A DNA stretch of 64,000 bases from CAZEJS01 sp964512645 (GTDB taxonomy: Bacteria > Actinomycetota > Geothermincolia > Fen-727 > Anoxymicrobiaceae), in NCBI GenBank assembly GCA_964512645.1, contig CAZEJS010000002.1, forward strand, positions 62,001-126,000, given 5' to 3'. Made by a program: the position numbers and the translations under genes. Below the pieces are notes generated by a model, which ran no database searches, had not been told where the DNA came from, and saw only the letters and a program-made list of their open reading frames with translations. The first letter of the stretch is position 1. Every line of letters starts with the position of its first letter. This document shows positions 26,109 through 36,982 of the stretch, piece after piece.

Positions 26109-27725
26109 TCACTTCTCCTTGAGCCAGTCCGCCACGCTCTCGAACGCGCCGGGGTCGGTCACCGGGTGCCGCCTGTACGGCACCGACTCGGCCTGGGTGA
26201 GCTCCCGGCCGAACGCGTGCCCGAGTCCGTCGAACACCCGCAGTTCCTGGACGCCCCCGGGCCTCGATGACAGGGCCCGCATAAGCTCCCCGGCCTGCGC
26301 GGCAGGCACCGAACGGTCGGCCGAGCCCTGCGCCACAAGTACCGGCACCTTCAGGGCCGCGAGCTGCTGCGCCGGCTGCTCCGCCATCCACGAGCGCATC
26401 CAGTCGAGGAAGACCCTGCGGCCGCCCACGTCGGCGTAATCCGCTGTCGTCCCCTGGACCAGCCCGATCAGCCCGTCGATAACGCTCCGCTCGAACGCCG
26501 CATCCTCGTCGGACATCTCCCCGCGTTGCAACGCGAGGTCGATCTCCAGGCGGGCCATGTCCGGAAACGGGCTCAACGAGGGAGTCGCCATCAACACCAG
26601 CTTGCTGACGTAGGGGTTGGCGCCCGCGGCGGCGGCGGAAAGAAGCCCTCCCTCGCCGTACCCGAGCAGGGAGATCTCCTCCCTGTCGATGTCCCCGCGG
26701 TTGACCAGGTAGTCGACCTGGGAATCGATGTCACCGACGAGGACTTTCCGGGTGGCCCTGGCGAAACTCCCTCCGCTCGAGGGCACCCCGCGCCTGGCGC
26801 ACACCAGCACCGCGAACCCCTTTCCCGCGAGCGAGACGGCGACCTGGGACAGGAAGCCCCCGCCGGTCACGTCCATTGGCCCCCCGTCACCGGTCAGTAT
26901 CACCGCCGGAAACGGCTTTCTCCCGGCGCCGGGAAAATACAGCCTTCCGCCCAGCTCGAGGTTGTCGCCGCCGGGGAGCTTTTCCGGGGTTCGCACCTTC
27001 ACGCCGTCCACCCGGCCGGCGCTCCGGGGTTCGAACGGCTTCGCGGCGAGCGGAGGTGCCGGGCCCTGGCGGATCAGGATGTCCCCGGCCCGGACGCCGG
27101 TTACGAAGCTGTTCCTGTCAAACGTCACTTCCACACCGGGGAAGCCCTCCCCGGAGACCGACATGCGGTAACGAGCCCTCCGCTGCACGAACACCTGCCT
27201 CACCGTCGCCCCGCCGGAAGGGACGACCACGAAGGCGTAAGCCTCGCTCACCCCCGAGGCCAGGAACCTGTCCAGGAGAGCCTGCATCATGCAGGCGGAG
27301 TCCGGTTCGACGGGGATCACGCCCTGTCCCCCGGGAAGAAGCGGCGCGAAAGAGAACGTCTCCAGCCGGTCGTCGAGGAACGAGAAACCCCCCTCCACGG
27401 GGTCGATATATGTTCTGTATGTCGCTCCGGGCACCTTGCGCGAAGCGCGGTAGAAAAGCATGCCCTTGAGGTCGGATGACGCCTTGAAGGTGCGATTGAC
27501 CGTATCCCCGAACTCCGTGTGTGGCCACTCCTCGGCGCCGGTATATATGACCGCCCTGCCTGTCTCCCGTATCTTCACCGTCTGGGAACCGACGATCGTC
27601 CCGGACTGACTGACGGAATACGAGTTCGAATCGACCTTGCCCCCGCCGCACCCCGCGGCGGGCAGGGCCAGCGCGCAGGCGAGGACCGCCGCCACGGCCC
27701 ACCTGACGTATGACCAGTGATTCAC
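26109..27725 (-). CDS. Lipoprotein with C-terminal alpha/beta hydrolase fold lacking the nucleophile serine
   Basis: About 538 residues. The lipobox ends ALPAAGC. Residues 30-260 form an all-beta region of unknown type; residues 270-538 are an alpha/beta hydrolase of the S9/DUF1749 kind (PAVILTGDGGPMD, LVCARRGVPSSGG). The nucleophile elbow reads LLGYGEGGLLS, where relatives have G-H-S-E-G-G, so the catalytic serine is Gly. The acid (GSADRSVP) and histidine (DGLGHAFG) are kept. GTG 27725 with GGGGAGG five bases upstream is the best start. It follows the next hydrolase gene by 64 bases on the same strand. Confidence 0.82.
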   Translation of the reverse strand: MNHWSYVRWAVAAVLACALALPAAGCGGGKVDSNSYSVSQSGTIVGSQTVKIRETGRAVIYTGAEEWPHTEFGDTVNRTFKASSDLKGMLFYRASRKVPGATYRTYIDPVEGGFSFLDDRLETFSFAPLLPGGQGVIPVEPDSACMMQALLDRFLASGVSEAYAFVVVPSGGATVRQVFVQRRARYRMSVSGEGFPGVEVTFDRNSFVTGVRAGDILIRQGPAPPLAAKPFEPRSAGRVDGVKVRTPEKLPGGDNLELGGRLYFPGAGRKPFPAVILTGDGGPMDVTGGGFLSQVAVSLAGKGFAVLVCARRGVPSSGGSFARATRKVLVGDIDSQVDYLVNRGDIDREEISLLGYGEGGLLSAAAAGANPYVSKLVLMATPSLSPFPDMARLEIDLALQRGEMSDEDAAFERSVIDGLIGLVQGTTADYADVGGRRVFLDWMRSWMAEQPAQQLAALKVPVLVAQGSADRSVPAAQAGELMRALSSRPGGVQELRVFDGLGHAFGRELTQAESVPYRRHPVTDPGAFESVADWLKEK

Positions 27726-27789
27726 CGCGTCCTCCCCCCGGCGCGGGCCGCCGTGCCGGCCCTCCGGCCGGCACCCCTCCCGCACCCGC

Positions 27790-29019
27790 TCACCACGTCG
27801 CCCAGTAGGTGAAGAAATCTCTCATTATCGTGTCGTACCACTCCTTGTCCAGGTACCTGAACATGCAGTGGTTGCCGGCCGGCAGCATCACCAGTTGTAC
27901 GTTGGGGTTGCCGCTGGCGGCCTCCATCAACTCGTCCATCTCGGACGGCAGGCAGATCATGTCGTCCTCGGCGTGCACGACGAGCAGCGGGACCTTGACG
28001 TCGGCGACATACCGGGCGGGGCTGGCTTTCTCGTAGAACTCCCCCGCCCCGACACCGTAGTGCGGGGCGGCTATCTTCTCGATGTAGGTGGCGAAATCGG
28101 CGCTCTTGAACCCACCGTCGAGGTAAGCGAGGAGCTCGGGGTCATCGATGTACTCCTTCATGTCCTCGCGACGTATCCTGTGCATCAGGCGGAAGGCGAG
28201 GTACACGGGGAGAAACGGGTCGGACAGCGGTGGCCTGGTGCTGATGTATTCGACCATTCTCCGGGCGTCGGCGTAGCCGTTCCAGGCAATGGCCCCTCCG
28301 GTCAGGTAAGGAAATTCGTCGGTGCGGGCGGCCGCTATCATGGTCGAGCCCGCTCCCATCGAGAACCCGGTGACCCCGACGGTTGTGACCTCGGGGCGCC
28401 CGGAGAGGTACCTGGCCGCGGCCAGGAGGTCCTCGGACTCCCTCCAGCCCGCGGTCGTCGGGCTGTGGCAGAGGGACTGGCTCCTCCCGAAGTTGCGCAG
28501 GTCGATGCCGAGCACGTTGAAGCCCCACTCCGAGTACGCCCTGAGGGCGGTATCGATGATGTAGTGGTCGTTCTTGGAGCCCATGAAGCCGTGGGACATT
28601 ACTATCGCCGGCCTGGGACGGTCCCCGTGAATGCCCACGGCCATACTTATCGGAGTGCCGTCGAAGCTCTCGATGACAACGTTTTCGAACTGCTCGGGGT
28701 AGGGATACATTATCGCCGATGTGGCGCGGGCCGCGTTCATGAACAGCAGGAAGGAGTTCATCGCCGCCCCGCGCGCGTAACCCGCCGCGTTGGCCGAAGG
28801 CCCCCTGAACGGGACCTCTCGGAGGGCCCTGGCGAGACCGGGCATGTCCCGCTCCTCGGGGACGTCGATGTGCGGCCCCTCCGGCACGCCTTTCTGGAGT
28901 GTCGCGTGAAATTTGAGTCGCATCCAGAAATGCGTCGCTAGCACGCTTGCGACCAGCGCGGTCGCCGCCAGGGCACCGGCCTTTGCCAGTCTCATAACCG
29001 ACCTGAAGAAGAACCGCAT
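27790..29019 (-). CDS. Membrane-anchored alpha/beta hydrolase
   Basis: A 409-residue protein with one N-terminal membrane helix (residues 10-32) and a complete alpha/beta hydrolase domain: AIVMSHGFMGSKND, GIDLRNFGRSQS, the nucleophile elbow GFSMGAG, the acid HAEDDMICLP and the histidine AGNHCMF. Its layout resembles uncharacterised YheT/esterase-like serine hydrolases. ATG 29019 has GGGAG six bases upstream. It probably forms an operon with the Ser-less hydrolase lipoprotein downstream. Confidence 0.83.
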   Translation of the reverse strand: MRFFFRSVMRLAKAGALAATALVASVLATHFWMRLKFHATLQKGVPEGPHIDVPEERDMPGLARALREVPFRGPSANAAGYARGAAMNSFLLFMNAARATSAIMYPYPEQFENVVIESFDGTPISMAVGIHGDRPRPAIVMSHGFMGSKNDHYIIDTALRAYSEWGFNVLGIDLRNFGRSQSLCHSPTTAGWRESEDLLAAARYLSGRPEVTTVGVTGFSMGAGSTMIAAARTDEFPYLTGGAIAWNGYADARRMVEYISTRPPLSDPFLPVYLAFRLMHRIRREDMKEYIDDPELLAYLDGGFKSADFATYIEKIAAPHYGVGAGEFYEKASPARYVADVKVPLLVVHAEDDMICLPSEMDELMEAASGNPNVQLVMLPAGNHCMFRYLDKEWYDTIMRDFFTYWATW

Positions 29020-29149
29020 GTGAGACTCCCTTCGACTCCGGCGTGCCCGGCTGCCTCTTGAATTCTAATCGTTCGCCGTGACCTCCTGCAGGCGCCTTCG
29101 CGTACCCGGCGCCTCCTCACCTTCCGGCGTACCGCCGGAGCCCGGGTCG

Positions 29150-30580
29150 CTACTCACGCAACTCGAGGGCGCGGACAAGGACGTCGCGGGCGATCGGGGC
29201 GGCGGCGCGGCCTCCTTCGCCCCCGTGCTCCACGACCACCGCGACAGCGACCGTGGGGTCCTCCGCGGGGGCAAAACAGACAAACCAGGCGTGGGGGTCG
29301 CCGTTCTCCACCTCGGCGGTGCCGGTCTTCCCGGCGACCAGGACACCGTCGATCCGGGCGGCCGTGCCGGTTCCCCTCTTCACCACGTCGACCATCATGT
29401 CCCTCACGGTCTCCGCGGTCTTCCGATCCACCACCCGCCGGAGCTGCCTCGGCCCCCTTTTATCGAGCACCTTGTTGTTGTAATCCTTGACTTCGTCCAC
29501 CAGGTACGGCTTCATCAGGATGCCGCCGTTGGCGATGGTCGACGCGACCATCGCCATCTGCAGGGGGGTGGCCAGGTCACCGCCCTGGCCGAAAGCGGCC
29601 GTCGCCAGCTGGACCCGGTCCATCGTCGCAGCCTCCTGGATCCGGCTTACGGCGCCGGGCAGGTCGAAAGGCGTCAACCGGTTGAAGCCGAACATCTCGG
29701 CGTACTCGACCAGGGCAGGGGCTCCGAGCTGCAGCCCCACCTGGGCGAAGGTTATGTTGCAGGAGACCGCCATCGCCTGGGCGAACGTCAGGCTGCCGTG
29801 GGTTTTCTTGTTGAAATCGTATATGGCGTACCCGTCCACGACGAACCTGCCGGGACAGTCGAACGGGGTCTCGGGGTTCACTATTCCCTGGTCAACGGCG
29901 GCCGCGCCGGTCACCACCTTGAACGACGACCCCGGCGGGTACAGGCCGCTGGTGGCCCTGTTGAACAGGGGACGCGCGGGGTCCCCGTTGAATGCGTCCC
30001 ACTGCGCCTGGCGGTCCCCGCCGCTCGCCGGAACCGCAGAATTGGGGTTGTACGTAGGGCTGGTGACCATCGCCAGGACCTTGCCGGTCCGGGGGTCCAT
30101 CGCCACTACCGCCCCCGGGCGGCCGCCGAGCGCCTCGACAGCCGTCTGCTGGACCCTGGCGTCGGCCGTCATCACAATGGAGTTCCCTTTCTTGCTGTTT
30201 CCCACCAGCCTGTTGCCGATGCCCCGGATGGTCAGCTTCCCGCCGCTGCCGAGCAGCTCGTCGTTGAACGTCTTCTCCAGGCCGGTCCTGCCGTACTTCC
30301 AGGAGTCGTAGCCGGTGACGGCCGCGAAAAGCGACCCCATCGGATACTGGCGCTGGTACCTGTACTCGGTGCCTGTGTCGACCGTCCCGGCGACAACCTG
30401 CCCGTCGGCGCTGAGGATGTCGCCTCTCTCGATCGCGTACTGCCGCACCAGGCGGCGCTTGTTGGCGCCGTTCGCCTGTATGCCATCGGCCCCGAATATC
30501 TGGAGCCAGGAGAGGTTCGCCACTATCGCCAGCATCAGGATGACGAACACCGTCAGAAGCACTTTTATCTGCCGGTTCAC
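29150..30580 (-). CDS. pbpA: Class B penicillin-binding protein, PbpA type (transpeptidase)
   Basis: A 476-residue D,D-transpeptidase: N-terminal membrane helix (6-29), a short pedestal domain, and a transpeptidase domain with SxxK at 218-221 (SSFK), SxN at 273-275 (SCN) and KTG at 418-420. All catalytic motifs are intact. The pedestal is much shorter than in FtsI, as in mycobacterial PbpA. The GTG start overlaps the rodA stop (GTGA), so the polymerase and transpeptidase are translationally coupled. Confidence 0.94.
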   Translation of the reverse strand: MNRQIKVLLTVFVILMLAIVANLSWLQIFGADGIQANGANKRRLVRQYAIERGDILSADGQVVAGTVDTGTEYRYQRQYPMGSLFAAVTGYDSWKYGRTGLEKTFNDELLGSGGKLTIRGIGNRLVGNSKKGNSIVMTADARVQQTAVEALGGRPGAVVAMDPRTGKVLAMVTSPTYNPNSAVPASGGDRQAQWDAFNGDPARPLFNRATSGLYPPGSSFKVVTGAAAVDQGIVNPETPFDCPGRFVVDGYAIYDFNKKTHGSLTFAQAMAVSCNITFAQVGLQLGAPALVEYAEMFGFNRLTPFDLPGAVSRIQEAATMDRVQLATAAFGQGGDLATPLQMAMVASTIANGGILMKPYLVDEVKDYNNKVLDKRGPRQLRRVVDRKTAETVRDMMVDVVKRGTGTAARIDGVLVAGKTGTAEVENGDPHAWFVCFAPAEDPTVAVAVVVEHGGEGGRAAAPIARDVLVRALELRE

Positions 30581-31861
30581 ACCCTCACCCCCAGCTCGAT
30601 GCTGGCGACGTTGCTGGCCGCGGCCCGGTGGGAGAGGACGACCAGCAGCCCGAGGAGGATGAAGTTCGCCACCAGCGAGCTGCCCCCGTAGCTCACGAAA
30701 GGCAGGGTTATGCCCGTAAGGGGTATGAGGCGCGTCACGCCCCCCATGATCAGGAACGACTGCAGCGCGACGATGCTGACGAGCCCGACCGCCAGGAGCT
30801 TGCCGAAGTCGTCGCGGTGCGCCAGCGCCACCTTGACGCCCCGGTAGACCATCAGCACGTACACCAGAACTATGGACGCGGCGCCCAGAAGCCCCAGCTC
30901 CTCCCCTACCGCGCTGAAGATGAAGTCGGTGGTGCTCGCGGGGATGAAGTTCGGGTACCCGAGCCCCAGGCCCGTGCCCGAGACCCCGCCCGCCGACAGA
31001 GCGAAAAGCGATTGGGATATCTGGTACGACTGGTTCTGGATGGTCCCGGGATCGAACGGGTGCAGCCAGGTGAGCACTCGCACCTGCACATGGCCGAACG
31101 CGAGGTAACACCCGTAGGCGCCCAGCGCGAAGAGCGCGAGGCCCACGAACACGTACGTCTTGCGCGCCGTGGCCGCGTAGGCGATACAGATGAATATCCC
31201 GAAGAACAGCAGAGACGAACCGAGGTCTTTCTGAAAGATCATCATCAGGACGCTGACGCCCCACATCAACAGAAGCGGCACGAAATACTTGAGCTCCGGG
31301 ACGGGCACCCCCAGCACCCTGTGGGTCGAAACCGTCAGGAGCTCGTGTTTCTCCGCGAAGAACGCCGCCAGGAAGATGACAAGGAGTATCTTGGCGATCT
31401 CCGAAGGCTGGAAGTGGAGCGGCCCGATCTGGAGCCAGAGCCTCGCGCCGTTGACCTCCTTGCCCAGCACCATGGTCGAGGCCAGCAGCAGGAGCGCGAG
31501 AACGCCCAGCGTGTACTTGTACTGCGCGAGCACCTCGTAGTTGCGCAGGAGCAGCACGACCAGGACGAAGCAGGCGGCGGCCACCGCGATCCAGACAAGC
31601 TGCTCCAGCGCGAGCCTGGGCTCGAGCCTCTCTATCATCACCAGGCCAACGAAGGTGAGCGCCGCCGAAAGCGGCAGGAGCAGGCCGTCAGCCCGTGGCA
31701 CGAAGACCCTCACTACCACGTGGAGCACCAGGAACACCCCGGCGGCCGCGGCGGGGTAGACGAGCGACGCCGGCACGACCCTGGCGTCCCGGGCGAGCTG
31801 CACCGCTATGAAGCCGGTGAACATCAGCACAGCCAGGAACACCAGGAGCGCGAGCTCGCGG

Positions 31862-31878
<17 letters not shown>
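30577..31878 (-). CDS. rodA: RodA/FtsW-type SEDS peptidoglycan glycosyltransferase; probable ATC start
   Basis: SEDS polymerase with about ten to twelve membrane helices; signatures include PLHFQPSEIAKI, FQKDLGSSLL, SFALSAGG-like (FALSAGGVSG), GEELGLLGA and PFVSYGGSSL. The first ordinary start (GTG 31842) lacks a ribosome-binding site and begins inside the first helix. Twelve codons upstream, ATC at 31878 has GGAGG five bases before it and gives TRDRNRELALLVFL, the basic-then-hydrophobic N-terminus usual for actinobacterial RodA. The start overlaps the pstP 3' end by 17 bases. Position between pstP and pbpA favours RodA over FtsW. Confidence 0.92.
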
Positions 31879-33232
<1,354 letters not shown>

Positions 33233-33269
33233 GGTATCCTCCAGGTCACGGGGCGGCCCGCCGGCGCCG

Positions 33270-33704
33270 CTACCTCCTGAACTCGAACACGGTCTTGCCT
33301 ACTTTTATCCTGTCCCCCGGCCTGAGCTCCAGGGGATAGGACACCTTTCTCCCGTTGACGTAAGTGCCGTTGGTCGAGCCCAGGTCTTCAACGAAGCAGG
33401 ACTCCCGGCTCGCGTAGACCCTGGCGTGCTGCTGGGAAGCGTAAGTGTCGTCGATCGGTATGTCGCTGTTGGCGGCCCTTCCGATGCGGACCTCCTCCGC
33501 CAGCGCGTAGCGGGTTCCGACGTTCCTGTCCGCGGTGATGACCACCAGCTGGGGCCGGTCCGCCTTCCTCTTTCTTTGCCGGCGCGGAGAAGCCTCCGGC
33601 CGTTTCATGTCCTTGTAGATCGCCCTCACCACCACGATCAGAAAGACGTAGAGAAGCGCGATGAAGAAGTACCTGAGCGCTATGAACACCACGTTGGGGA
33701 TCAT
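33270..33704 (-). CDS. fhaB: FHA-domain membrane protein, FhaB type
   Basis: One N-terminal membrane helix (residues 5-28), a basic linker (RRQRKRKADR) and a C-terminal FHA phosphothreonine-binding domain: IGRAANSDIPI, ASQQHARVY, EDLGSTNGTYVNG. Length (144 residues) and position match mycobacterial FhaB/FipA, which links Ser/Thr kinases to cell-wall synthesis. The start ATG overlaps the fhaA stop (TAATG). Confidence 0.92.
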   Translation of the reverse strand: MIPNVVFIALRYFFIALLYVFLIVVVRAIYKDMKRPEASPRRQRKRKADRPQLVVITADRNVGTRYALAEEVRIGRAANSDIPIDDTYASQQHARVYASRESCFVEDLGSTNGTYVNGRKVSYPLELRPGDRIKVGKTVFEFRR

Positions 33705-34429
33705 TACCGGGCGCTCCGGAATATGAACCTGGTGCTGCCCAGGCGTATGACGTCGTTCTGGCGCAGCCGCGTCGTGCTAACCTTCTGCTCGTTGACCCAG
33801 GTGCCGTTGGTGGACTCGAGGTCGGTTATGGAATACGCGCCGTCGCGGTACTCCAGACGCGCGTGCACGCGGCTCACGTTGGGGTCGGGAAGGACGATGT
33901 CGTTTTCGGAGATACGCCCTATCTGCAAGGTCCCGTCCCCCAGCTCGAACGCGGGCGACCCCTCGCCGGAATCCATGATCTCCAGGACCGCCGGGCCGCC
34001 CGTGTCCCTGGGCCTGAGGATGCCGTCGTCGGTCTCCACCGGCTCGTGCGGCTGCGGGAGTTCGCCTTCCATCCTGGACTTGATCCAGAACTCGCCCTCT
34101 CTCAGCCGGCCGACCTCAACCAGCTTGACCCTCGGACGGTCCAGCACGGCGTAGCCGTGCTCTTTGACGTAGGTGATGAGAAGATTCTCCAGTTCGGTGG
34201 CCAGAACCGCCTGGTAGGATTCGAATCGCGAGTGGTCCCTGGGGGAGAGGCCGACTTCGTACCTGTTGGGAACGTACACCCTGGACACCCCGATGGTCTT
34301 GTTCCCTTCGCACTCCCTGGCAAGCTTCTTCCCGATCTCCACGGGGTGGACTCCCCTCTTGAACGCCCGCAGGATCACGCCCTCGAACAGGCCTTCGAGC
34401 TTTTTCTCGAAATCTCTGAAGATGTTCAT
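33704..34429 (-). CDS. fhaA: FhaA-type protein: DUF3662 domain plus FHA domain
   Basis: Residues 1-125 are the DUF3662 (FhaA N-terminal) domain (MNIFRDFEKKLEGLFEGV; VYVPNRYEVGLSPRDHSRFE); residues 145-241 are an FHA domain (IGRISENDIVL, VSRVHARLEY, DLESTNGTWVNE). The 241-residue protein is much shorter than mycobacterial FhaA because the middle linker is nearly absent. No ribosome-binding site precedes the ATG; TATAAT ends six bases before it, suggesting a leaderless transcript. First gene of the fhaA-fhaB-pstP-rodA-pbpA operon. Confidence 0.92.
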   Translation of the reverse strand: MNIFRDFEKKLEGLFEGVILRAFKRGVHPVEIGKKLARECEGNKTIGVSRVYVPNRYEVGLSPRDHSRFESYQAVLATELENLLITYVKEHGYAVLDRPRVKLVEVGRLREGEFWIKSRMEGELPQPHEPVETDDGILRPRDTGGPAVLEIMDSGEGSPAFELGDGTLQIGRISENDIVLPDPNVSRVHARLEYRDGAYSITDLESTNGTWVNEQKVSTTRLRQNDVIRLGSTRFIFRSAR

Positions 34430-34441
34430 GCCGTCATTATA
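34430..34441 (-). promoter_or_regulatory. Minus-strand -10 element for a probable leaderless fhaA transcript
   Basis: A perfect TATAAT (34441-34436) ends six bases before the fhaA ATG at 34429, so transcription would begin at or next to the start codon. No Shine-Dalgarno sequence is present. The -35 region (GACTCC, 17 bases upstream) is poor. Between here and 34680 the spacer shows no gene: one 65-codon reading frame there lacks a ribosome-binding site. Confidence 0.5.
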
Positions 34442-34680
34442 TAAGAACGGGGGCCGCCGGAGTCGCGCCGGACGGCGCCTCGCGGGGAGTCGAGGGAGGC
34501 GCGCGGCGGCATGGAAAGCGATAACAGGCCCACCGGGAAGGGAGGTCCGCGGTTCGACCTGCCTGAGCGTCGGGCGGTCGGCAGTGCCGGTTCCACGGCA
34601 GTGGCGTTCTTCGGCAAGTTCCACCGCGTGGCGGAGGTGGGCCCGGTGGCCGCCGGGGTACCGCCCGCAACCCTTGCCGG

Positions 34681-34698
34681 ACCCCTTTGGGGTATCAT
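34681..34698 (+). promoter_or_regulatory. Palindrome next to a -10-like element, upstream of the DUF6049 gene
   Basis: ACCCCTTTGGGGT (34681-34693) is a perfect 13-base palindrome whose last T begins TATCAT (34693-34698), a plausible -10. It lies 125 bases before the gene. It may be an operator, or chance. Confidence 0.25.
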
Positions 34699-34822
34699 TC
34701 ATCGTTGATGAGATGATCGGAATGGCCCGCTCAGAGAACTCATTCGAGCGAACCGACGCGGAGATAGCCGCGTCAAACGCTCCCGAGCGAATTCGCCGGG
34801 CCTGACGGGAAGACGACTGGTG

Positions 34823-36982
34823 ATGCTTGCAGACAACATCCGTTCCACCGGCAAGGAGCGTTCCGGGAATGGCGCCACGCGGGCCTCGGCCGTCGTGGCG
34901 GCCCTGGCAGTGGCGCTCCTGCTCGCCCCCTGCGCGGCCGCGGCTCCCGCCCCCAGGACCGGGGGCGTCAAGATCGCGTTTTCCAAGAACGCGCTCTGGT
35001 ACCAGCCCGGCGAGGAAGCCAGGTTGACCGTAATTCTCGACAACGAGAACGACGTTGCGCTCAAGGGGGTAGACGTCCGCCTGAGGGTTCATGCCAGGAT
35101 GGCCGACCGCGCCGAACTCGACGAGACGCTGGACGGCTCGCCCGGGTCTCCCTACAAGCAGTCCGAGACGCTCGGCCGTAACCTCACGCTCGAGCCCGGC
35201 AACAACGAGTTCTCCTTCAGTATCGAGCTGGACCGGAGGCGGTACAGGGAGGGTGTTTACCCGCTCACACTCCAGGCGCTCGAAGGGACGTCCGTCCTAT
35301 CGGGTGCTTCAAGCGAGCTGGTCCTCTTCTCGATGAAAGACGACCCCGAGATCGTTCCCCTGCGCCTCTCGATAGTTTTCGAGACGCTCGAGCCTCCACA
35401 CCGCGGGGCGGACGGTCTCTTCGAAGGCGACAAGCTCGCCGCCGAATGCGACCCGACCGGCCGCGAGCCCGGCTGGTACCCCACGCTGCTCGATGCCGTG
35501 GAGAACGCCCGGGACTTCAATTCCACTTTCTCGCTCTCGCCGATGCTTATCGGGGAAGTTCGGGATATGACCGACGGGTACTCCGTCAAGGTGGGCGACG
35601 CGGTCCAGGGAAGGAGCGCGGAATCCCCGCAGGCCAGGAACGCCGCGAGCGTACTGAGCTCCTTCCGGCGCCTCACACAGAACCCTCGCGTCCAGGTCCT
35701 GCCCGCGCCTTACAGCTCGCCAGACCTGGAGACGCTCGTCGGCCTGAACTGGGCGGGCGACGCCCGGAGGCAAATGAGCGCCGGGAGGAAAGGCCTGGAG
35801 GAGGACCTCGAGACCACGCTGGACCGGCAGTACTTCTGCCCGCCCGGCCGGGCGATGAACAGCCGGGTGCTGCGCACGCTGGGCCGGGAGGCGGGCTCGC
35901 GGCTGCTCATCACGTCGGCGGCCCTGGAGCGGAACAGGGAAGGACGGCGGCTTGCCAGGGGCAATACACTGAGCCAGCCCGTCGTCGTCTCCGGCTCGCA
36001 GGCGGCCGGCCGCACCCTGGCGCTGTTCGAGGACGCGAGGCTCCACCGCCTGTTCCAGATCGTGTCGCAGAGCGGGGACGCCCACGGGGTCGCCCAGGTC
36101 GTGCTCGCGGAACTGACCAACCTGTACCTGGAGCAGCCCGACAAGTCCCGGGTCTGCGCCGTAGCATGGCCTTCGCGCTGGCGCCCGACCCGCGAGGTGC
36201 TCGACGAGGTCATCCGTGCCCTCGCCACGGCCCCCTGGCTCAAGACCGCCAGCCTGGCCGAAAGCATGGACGCGGTCCCGGCCCTGCAGAACGAGCCGCT
36301 GGAGATACCGCAGCCGTCGATGGACGGCAACGACTACTTCATCCAGGTGGCGCGCGCCAGGCAGCGCTACCGCAGCTTCTCCGCCATGGTCACCAGGAGC
36401 AACCCTCTCCTGCCGGGCCTCGAGAGGAACCTCGCCGTAAGCCAGAGCGACGTGTGGCGCGAGTGGGACCGGAAGGTCGACGGCCTCACCTACGCGAGCT
36501 CGGTGATCCGGACCGTGGACAGAGAGGTTGACAAGGTGGAATTCCCCGCACTGGGCTCGATCACCCTGACGTCACAGAGCGCGAAGATCCCGCTCTCCGT
36601 TGTGAACGGCACCTCCTACCGCATTGTCGCGATACTGAAGCTGGCCAGCAACGGCCTGACGTTTCCCGACGGCAGAGTCCGGAAGGTGACGCTCGAACCC
36701 AAGGAGAACGTTCTTGAGATACCGGTGAAGGCGAAGAAAAAGGGCCGGGTCCGGTTCCAGGCAAGGCTGGAGACTCGCGACTTCATCCTCGGTGAGGTCG
36801 ATTTCACGGTGCTGACGAGCAGGTTCAACACCTTCGCTGTTGCGGTGGTCGGCGGGCTGCTGGGGATCATCGGCGCTTTCTGGATCGCGAAGACCGTCTC
36901 GAGGCGAAAGGTGGGCAAGCATAAGCGGGGGAACCTCTCCGGAACCGAAGAGCGCCAGGAAGGACAAGGCTCCGAAGCCTAG
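34823..36982 (+). CDS. DUF6049-type secreted/membrane protein upstream of murJ
   Basis: About 719 residues: signal peptide (to about residue 40, ending AAAAPAP), a beta-sandwich region (WYQPGEEARLTVILDNEND), a central polysaccharide-deacetylase-like alpha/beta region, another beta domain, one C-terminal membrane helix (around 675-697) and a basic cytoplasmic tail. Length, layout and position immediately upstream of murJ match the actinobacterial DUF6049 family (Rv3909 in Mycobacterium tuberculosis). The role is unknown, presumably in the cell envelope with MurJ. ATG 34823 or GTG 34820 could start it. Confidence 0.8.
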   Translation: MLADNIRSTGKERSGNGATRASAVVAALAVALLLAPCAAAAPAPRTGGVKIAFSKNALWYQPGEEARLTVILDNENDVALKGVDVRLRVHARMADRAELDETLDGSPGSPYKQSETLGRNLTLEPGNNEFSFSIELDRRRYREGVYPLTLQALEGTSVLSGASSELVLFSMKDDPEIVPLRLSIVFETLEPPHRGADGLFEGDKLAAECDPTGREPGWYPTLLDAVENARDFNSTFSLSPMLIGEVRDMTDGYSVKVGDAVQGRSAESPQARNAASVLSSFRRLTQNPRVQVLPAPYSSPDLETLVGLNWAGDARRQMSAGRKGLEEDLETTLDRQYFCPPGRAMNSRVLRTLGREAGSRLLITSAALERNREGRRLARGNTLSQPVVVSGSQAAGRTLALFEDARLHRLFQIVSQSGDAHGVAQVVLAELTNLYLEQPDKSRVCAVAWPSRWRPTREVLDEVIRALATAPWLKTASLAESMDAVPALQNEPLEIPQPSMDGNDYFIQVARARQRYRSFSAMVTRSNPLLPGLERNLAVSQSDVWREWDRKVDGLTYASSVIRTVDREVDKVEFPALGSITLTSQSAKIPLSVVNGTSYRIVAILKLASNGLTFPDGRVRKVTLEPKENVLEIPVKAKKKGRVRFQARLETRDFILGEVDFTVLTSRFNTFAVAVVGGLLGIIGAFWIAKTVSRRKVGKHKRGNLSGTEERQEGQGSEA

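Noticed and set aside
34511..34708. 65-codon plus-strand frame in the fhaA-DUF6049 spacer
   Set aside because: No ribosome-binding site, no recognisable motif and composition like the intergenic DNA.
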